A stretch of 64,000 bases of DNA from Caldithrix abyssi DSM 13497 (lineage in GTDB: Bacteria > Electryoneota > AABM5-125-24 > Hatepunaeales > Hatepunaeaceae), in the NCBI GenBank assembly GCA_945865405.1, contig CAMBDS010000001.1, forward strand, positions 248,001 to 312,000, written 5' to 3'. Below the pieces are notes generated by a model. That model ran no database searches. It had not been told where the DNA came from and saw nothing but the letters and a program-made list of their open reading frames with translations. Positions within the stretch are counted from its first letter, which is position 1, and the number at the start of each line of letters is the position of its first letter. Below, one piece after another: positions 59,227 through 64,000 of this stretch. The position numbers and the translations under genes were made by a program.

Positions 59227-59255
59227 AATATACGAAATATATTGGTAAAAGTCAA
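59227..59255 (-). promoter_or_regulatory. Orphan minus-strand promoter
   Basis: On the minus strand: TTGACT (59255-59250), 17 nt, TATATT (59232-59227). It points into a repeat region with no ORF; a small RNA or a relic is possible. Confidence 0.5.
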
Positions 59256-59306
59256 GAGAAATGTCTTGTATTGTAGAATTGGCAATGAAAAAGTGCCGCA
59301 GGGTGA

Positions 59307-59528
59307 GGACACCCAGCGGCAAGAGGAATCCCGGCTTCGGAGAAGCCGGGCTACGCTGGCTACGACCTTTCTGGCCGACTTGTTGCTGACCTTCTCGGTA
59401 GCACCGGCATCTCTGCTGGTACTCACAAGGTTGTCTGGGATGCGGGGGATTTGGGTGCGGGAGTGTATATCATAAAATTGTCTGCAGAGGGCAGAACACA
59501 GAGTCAAAAATCTGTAATAATTCGCTAA
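59307..59528 (+). pseudogene. Orphan T9SS CTD fragment (remnant of a lost cargo gene)
   Basis: Frame opens after TGA at 59304 and reads ...YDLSGRLVADLLGSTG from 59361, then ISAGTHKVVWDAGDLGAGVY and a KSVIIR end with TAA at 59526-59528. This is the C-terminal half of a CTD without its PNPFNSSTT half or any passenger domain. It begins at a palindrome (59330-59350) that sits exactly where loop A inserts sit in intact genes. The stop lies 11 nt before the next cargo ATG, the tight spacing of a former operon. The ORF track shows this stretch only in a wrong frame. Confidence 0.8.
59330..59350. repeat. Palindrome CCCGGCTT-n5-AAGCCGGG at CTD loop A of the remnant
   Basis: 8-bp perfect arms immediately before the YDLSGR coding strand. 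Confidence 0.75.
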
Positions 59529-59539
59529 CAGGAATTCTG

Positions 59540-62536
59540 ATGTCGTTTCATCGCAACACAATCACCTTGGCGGCAACGCTTCTAATAGTTTCGACTCTAA
59601 ATGCATACCCATATAGGTTACTCGGGCCTAATGGCGCAACATTTTGGTCGAACGCATCTATCGAATACACGGGTATTTTTCCCATCGACGACGGCCGTAG
59701 TGTCGCGTTGGTTTGGGGCGGCCAGCGTCCCGACGCCGATCACCGGGACGTCTATTTTCAGATTCTCGACGCCGAAGGCAATCAGACCTATAATGGCAAT
59801 TATGCCATCTCCGATTCGACCATGGTCAACTCCGAAGACATTGCGGTTGTCACGGACCGTGAAGGAAATATCTTCGTCGCCTGGCTTGCCGCAATGCCGG
59901 GAGACGAAAGTCGTTTCTTCCTCTACGCGCAAAAAATCAGCCCAAACGGGGAAATTCAATGGGGAGTACCGCCACGAGCTGTTACGGAATTCCCGCATAA
60001 TGAAGATTGGGATTTCTGGTACGGCTCAAGCTGGAGCGTCTTCACCTATCCCGATGAAAACGGCGGAGTTATCTGCGTGACCAATCAAGGCATCGGAGCC
60101 TTCGACAGCAACGGCGAACCAAGAGAAGATTGGCAGGCTTGGGATGAAAGACCCCCGGAAGGCCTCCAATATAATAAACTCATACCGGACGATTTGGGAG
60201 GAATATGGATCGAGTGGTGGTATAATGATAGGGAAGGTCCTGAAATCTATGCATTCAATCATCTTGGAAGAGACGGTAGCCGACTATGGGAAGAGCATCG
60301 TCTGCCCGAGGATCATTTCAGGCGGATCAACGGCATCTCGTCTTTTCCCCGAGGGATCGGGTGGCAGGGCGGGTGGATTAGCGTCATTAAAGTGGACGAT
60401 CAGTGTCGGCTTTTTATATTCGACTCGCTTGCAGAAACGTCTGAAGATAACATTTTCGAGTTGCCGTCTACGGTCACAAGCACCCCTCCATTCTTCACTA
60501 GCGACACGACAATAGGAATTCTTTACGAACTCGAAGAAGAATTTCCCTACTCCCTTATGTTCATCCGATTCAATTTGAATGACCGCGCCTTCATCGGCAG
60601 CACTGAGGGAAGAACCGTCGCAAGGTGGGATGAGCCGGAAGGTTATCGTGAAGAGCTCTCAATAGGTGGGAGTTATTTTGGTAGAGGAAATGAAGGCGAG
60701 TACTATTTTGGGGTCAAATGTCATCTACAGCAGTCGTACGTTGACTGGACTGAGATCCATGTTCTCGATCATTTTGCCCGCCAGACAGATAGAGGTGCTC
60801 GTTTCGACGACCTCGTCATGAATTCAGGGAAATATTCGATGATTGAAAATCCAGGTCGCGGGTTTTGGCTTGGCGGAGGTTGGCCATATCGATACAAATC
60901 CTTTTACATAAATCACTACGATTATGATTGGAATCCCGTGTCTCCGATTGGGTTTGCTCCAGAGATTTACAGAGGGGGGTCTAATTCTACATTCAACTGG
61001 TTTTCGAATAATGAAAGTGACAATTGCCTTTTTTTCTCTGAGCATAATGGGTTGAGAATGATTAATGTGGACGCGTCTGGAAACCTCGAATTTCCTGCAT
61101 ACGGAAAATGGGTTTTGCCAGGCTATCTACTCAGTGAAATTTCCACAAGTACGAACCAGGGTGTAGTGGCTGCCTGGCGCGAAAATACATTCATCGAGGG
61201 ACCGCTCCACATCGCATTATTTGATGATGATGGCGAGGTGGCTTGGACCCGTCTCGCCGTTGAAGACGATAATTGGATTGATGGTGCTCAAATGTTGATT
61301 ACTGATCCATCGGGCGAATCCGTCGTGCTGTTACTCCTGCGCAAGCCGAACAATCAAATTGTTGAGCCTGTATTGATCTGGATCAATGCAGAGGACGGAA
61401 CAGAAACCGCAAGATGGGAAGGGCTAAGTCTCGAATCCAATCGCATCCGTGACAACGATATCAAGCGATTCTTAAAAATAGATGGCGATAGTATCCTCTT
61501 CGCCATACAGTATAGTTACGATCCAATCATAATAATGAAATTTGCTTCCGGCGGTGACCCGATATGGGAGCAGCCTTTGGTTCGCCCGCTTCCGGCGGGT
61601 AGTTACTTCGGCGATGTGTTCTTCAATCGATTTGGTGGCGCTGACATTTGTGGAATCTTTCGCGAGTGGGACGAAGAGGTCATACCGTGGATTGTGAGGC
61701 TCAATGGAGAGGGTGAATTGATTGACTCCATTGGTGTCTATGAGCATCCAGCACGCGGAAATGACCAGAGGGTGACTGCGGAGAAGTGGATAAAGAGTGC
61801 TTCTAATCTCTGGCTGGTTCCTGATGGTATGTATCTTGAGAACGGCCCTGACTCTGCCGGTATTCAAATGATTGACAGCGAGGGTCAACGAATAATGACC
61901 GATCAAGGATTTGTGATAAAGAATCCCGATGGATCAGTTCCATCGAATTGGAACGCCGTAAGCGATTCAGTCGGTGGGATCTGGTTTTGGGCAAGGGACG
62001 GTTACGTAGGCGACCATTCCCGTGTATCACTTCTTCACTTCACTTCAGAGGGAACTCTTGACGAAAACTTTCCCGAATACGGAATTCCTTTGCGCGCCGA
62101 TTCACTTGCAGTTTATTCCGATCAAATGGTCTCGCTACCGGGCGGTGACCTTGGTATGTTCATGGATAGATATGACCTTGTTCGCAGAACCGAAGCGACC
62201 AGCATTCAGCGATTTAGCCTGAGGGAACCTCCCAATTCTGAGAATTCAAATCCTCACGTTCCCACGGGATTTGCTCTCCATCCTCCTTATCCAAATCCCT
62301 TCAACGCCAATGTAATAATCTCCTTTTCCCTGCCGGTAGGACAGGTTTCCAAACCCGTCTCCCTCTGTGTCTACGACCTCTCCGGCCGCCTCGTACAAGC
62401 GCTCGAAAACGGCCCCTACGCGGTGGGAGAGCATAAGGTTGTATGGGACGCGGGGGAAATGCCAGCAGGAATCTATCTTGTGCGGCTCGAAGCAAATGGT
62501 GCGGCAATCACGCGCAAAACAATTCTTATCAGATAA
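59540..62536 (+). CDS. T9SS cargo, propeller-like surface protein
   Basis: 998 aa from ATG 59540 (AGGA 7-10 nt upstream). Signal peptide TLAATLLIVSTLNA. The body (about 25-890) has repeated beta-blade-like segments (VYFQILDAEGNQTYNG, DREGNIFVAWLAAM, YPDENGGVICVTNQGIGAFD), resembling large exported propellers of FCB bacteria. The CTD begins at PPYPNPFNANVIISF near 917 and ends TILIR. Loop A (PVGQVSKPVS) derives from a decayed GACAGGTTT-cc-AAACCCGTC palindrome at 62338-62362. It follows the CTD remnant by 11 nt. Function unknown. Confidence 0.83.
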   Translation: MSFHRNTITLAATLLIVSTLNAYPYRLLGPNGATFWSNASIEYTGIFPIDDGRSVALVWGGQRPDADHRDVYFQILDAEGNQTYNGNYAISDSTMVNSEDIAVVTDREGNIFVAWLAAMPGDESRFFLYAQKISPNGEIQWGVPPRAVTEFPHNEDWDFWYGSSWSVFTYPDENGGVICVTNQGIGAFDSNGEPREDWQAWDERPPEGLQYNKLIPDDLGGIWIEWWYNDREGPEIYAFNHLGRDGSRLWEEHRLPEDHFRRINGISSFPRGIGWQGGWISVIKVDDQCRLFIFDSLAETSEDNIFELPSTVTSTPPFFTSDTTIGILYELEEEFPYSLMFIRFNLNDRAFIGSTEGRTVARWDEPEGYREELSIGGSYFGRGNEGEYYFGVKCHLQQSYVDWTEIHVLDHFARQTDRGARFDDLVMNSGKYSMIENPGRGFWLGGGWPYRYKSFYINHYDYDWNPVSPIGFAPEIYRGGSNSTFNWFSNNESDNCLFFSEHNGLRMINVDASGNLEFPAYGKWVLPGYLLSEISTSTNQGVVAAWRENTFIEGPLHIALFDDDGEVAWTRLAVEDDNWIDGAQMLITDPSGESVVLLLLRKPNNQIVEPVLIWINAEDGTETARWEGLSLESNRIRDNDIKRFLKIDGDSILFAIQYSYDPIIIMKFASGGDPIWEQPLVRPLPAGSYFGDVFFNRFGGADICGIFREWDEEVIPWIVRLNGEGELIDSIGVYEHPARGNDQRVTAEKWIKSASNLWLVPDGMYLENGPDSAGIQMIDSEGQRIMTDQGFVIKNPDGSVPSNWNAVSDSVGGIWFWARDGYVGDHSRVSLLHFTSEGTLDENFPEYGIPLRADSLAVYSDQMVSLPGGDLGMFMDRYDLVRRTEATSIQRFSLREPPNSENSNPHVPTGFALHPPYPNPFNANVIISFSLPVGQVSKPVSLCVYDLSGRLVQALENGPYAVGEHKVVWDAGEMPAGIYLVRLEANGAAITRKTILIR
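62338..62362. repeat. Decayed palindrome GGACAGGTTT-cc-AAACCCGTCTCC in CTD loop A
   Basis: Near-perfect inverted repeat in frame in the 59540-62536 gene; a T-to-C change and an extra base break the right arm. Confidence 0.6.
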
Positions 62537-62572
62537 TTCCGTAACACATTGAATACCAAACTGGATTGAGAC

Positions 62573-64000
62573 ATGAAACTACGCACCCTTTTACTCGTTC
62601 TCGCCTTCTTGGCGGTATCCACTACCTTGCTTGCACAGGAACACTTCCCCGAAGTCGCCATCACAGACGCCAATCACTCGCTGCTCGTAACCGAATGCCG
62701 TATCGGCAACCGTGTATTGGAGGGTAATGACGAGGTCGCCGCCTTCGACCCGGACGGCGTCTGCGCAGGGGTAGCTCTCTTTGAAGCTGAACCTGGAACT
62801 GCCGGTCTGGCCCTTTGGCGCGACGACCCGCAATCAGAGGACGACGAAGGATTCGAAGAAGGCGACGCAATAATATGTCTATTGTGGGATGCTCGCGCCC
62901 ATCGGGAAGTCGAGCCGGAGATGGTATTCGTTGACGGATCGGAAACATGGACACGGGACGGGTTTTCCATCGCTAACCTATCCGCTGAAGCTCAACCCCA
63001 TTTCGAAGTCGCCGGGATAACGGATCGATCCCACAGCATTGTCGCAGAGAATTGCAATGTCGCCGAACGGATGCTGGCCATTGGTGATGAGGTAGGCGCC
63101 TTCGATTCCGAAGGTGTCTGCGCAGGTTTGGGCGTCTTTGAAGAAGACGGCAACGATGGAATGACCGGGATTGCCCTATTCGGTGACGACCCCGAAACGG
63201 AACTTGATGAAGGATTCGAAGCCGGTGAACAATTCAACTTTCGATTCTGGGATTCGGAAATTGAACGTGAGACTCCTGTCGAGATGGAGATCCTTGATGG
63301 GGCTAATGCCTGGGAAATCAATGGCTTTTCGGTGGTGGGTCTCTACTCCCCCGGTGTAGGGGTCGTCGTTGAAGGCGACCTCGAAAACGATTTCGGAATC
63401 TTCGACCGCTTTATGGAGCTACCCGAAACATGGACTTCGGTCATAGCCAATCGCGGGAATGGCGACCTTTTCTTGGAAAACATTACCTGCCGGGGCGATA
63501 CAACTGCATTCGACGTGGAGTTATCCGGGGATGTAATCCCGGCAAATGACACCTCCTTTGTCGAAATCAGCTTCACCTTCCCATCGGAAAATTGCGAACC
63601 GGGCAGAAACTATGAGGCATTTTTCACTCTTCACACTTCGGATGAGCCTGTCGTTTACCACCTTGTCGGCGAAACCGGCGCGGCTCGCTTTGTGATCGAC
63701 CGCGATTCGATTGACATGGGTTTTGCCTGCCCGGGCGATGACGGCTACAACACACCGCAACAGACTTTCGATACCATTTATGTCGTCAATCCCGGCAGCG
63801 CCGCCGCTCTTTTGCGAGGCATCACGTTCGGAGATTCGGCCTTTCATTTGGCTCCGGATTTCAATGATTCAACGCTGTTATTGCCTGGCGAGGAGTTGGT
63901 CATTCCGATTGTGTTCGACCCTTGGGTGGCAGAAGAAGAAGATCATCGCTACGGAGGCTTAATGCAGTTTGATGTTGTAAGTAGCGAGCTTCCTTCTTTG
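62573..64000 (+). CDS. Exported protein with tandem DDPxT-type modules, 5' part (runs off the window)
   Basis: Open frame of 476 codons from ATG 62573 to the window end, missing from the track for lack of a stop. Signal peptide KLRTLLLVLAFLAVSTTLLAQ. Two tandem modules of about 115 aa (residues 22-140 and 142-265) share EVAAFDPDGVCAGVALFE / EVGAFDSEGVCAGLGVFE and the later WRDDPQSEDDEGFEEGD / FGDDPETELDEGFEAGE. They are related to the single DDPTT modules of the 11254, 16438 and 22443 products. From about 280 there are hydin-like beta domains (WTSVIANRGNGDLFLENITC). A CTD is expected beyond the edge. It lies 36 nt after the 59540 gene. Confidence 0.78.
   Translation, partial: MKLRTLLLVLAFLAVSTTLLAQEHFPEVAITDANHSLLVTECRIGNRVLEGNDEVAAFDPDGVCAGVALFEAEPGTAGLALWRDDPQSEDDEGFEEGDAIICLLWDARAHREVEPEMVFVDGSETWTRDGFSIANLSAEAQPHFEVAGITDRSHSIVAENCNVAERMLAIGDEVGAFDSEGVCAGLGVFEEDGNDGMTGIALFGDDPETELDEGFEAGEQFNFRFWDSEIERETPVEMEILDGANAWEINGFSVVGLYSPGVGVVVEGDLENDFGIFDRFMELPETWTSVIANRGNGDLFLENITCRGDTTAFDVELSGDVIPANDTSFVEISFTFPSENCEPGRNYEAFFTLHTSDEPVVYHLVGETGAARFVIDRDSIDMGFACPGDDGYNTPQQTFDTIYVVNPGSAAALLRGITFGDSAFHLAPDFNDSTLLLPGEELVIPIVFDPWVAEEEDHRYGGLMQFDVVSSELPSL

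Larger units (their letters stand above)
59042..59306. other. Intergenic region with repeats and an orphan minus-strand promoter
   Basis: Contains a heptanucleotide repeat of the GTTTAAG type (59175-59204), a minus-strand promoter (59227-59255) and a damaged TGCCGCAGGGTG palindrome (59294-59321, one arm missing a base pair against 4125-4152). No gene seen except the CTD remnant that follows. Confidence 0.6.

Noticed and set aside
59200-59475. 91-aa plus ORF and 59187..59561 minus ORF as genes
   Set aside because: The plus ORF reads the CTD remnant in the wrong frame; the minus ORF is antisense to it. The real signal is the CTD frame ending at 59528.

Overview
The window looks like a chromosomal piece of an uncultured or poorly characterised bacterium of the FCB (Fibrobacteres-Chlorobi-Bacteroidetes) superphylum, probably outside Bacteroidota proper. 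The evidence is a SprA-type type IX secretion system (T9SS) translocon gene at the left edge and at least eleven complete exported proteins that end in a T9SS type-A-like C-terminal sorting domain (CTD; PNPFNSSTT...LAIYDLSGRLV...HKVVWDAGD.PAGVYLVRL...). Recurrent promoters of the form TTGACA-N17-TATATT argue against the divergent -33/-7 promoters of typical Bacteroidota. Lineage assignment is inference.

Layout. (1) 1-3864, minus: 5' part of sprA. (2) 4423-14826, plus: a huge FN3/beta-helix protein, a DNA methyltransferase fused to a nuclease-like domain with a small zinc ribbon, and a PA14/propeller T9SS cargo. (3) 14924-37441, minus: nine consecutive T9SS cargo genes (LVIVD-type propellers, beta-helices, LamG, FN3), mostly 3-4 nt apart or overlapping by ATGA, in about three transcription units. 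(4) 37732-49760, plus: a phage-derived capsid cluster (decoration protein, HK97-type major capsid protein, connector, large terminase, portal, protease, then signal-peptide proteins and a holin/amidase-like lysis end). No tail, tape-measure, replication or integrase gene is present, and its gaps are filled with palindromic repeats that also occur elsewhere in the window. Two tandem small RNA genes with near-perfect sigma70 promoters lie antisense inside it. (5) 49837-59041, plus: a DUF5678/retropepsin pair, a beta-helix T9SS cargo, and an operon of PEGA lipoprotein, YidD-TPR-membrane fusion, PKD-CapA protein and GNAT acetyltransferase. (6) 59307-64000, plus: an orphan CTD fragment, another T9SS cargo and the start of a further exported protein.

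How it fits together: the SprA pore would export the many CTD-bearing surface proteins encoded beside it. Their shared modules (LVIVD repeats, a tandem WNLxS repeat plus DDPTT module, and the CTD) suggest expansion by duplication and shuffling.

Most unusual signal: several unrelated families of short palindromic repeats, of the kind that also fill the intergenic gaps, sit in frame inside the CTDs at the same two loop positions in many different genes. They bring homopolymer C/G tracts into the secretion signal. Heptanucleotide tandem repeats are likewise captured as coding sequence. The palindrome-in-CTD pattern, the tailless capsid cluster and the twin small RNAs are the main candidates for something undescribed.
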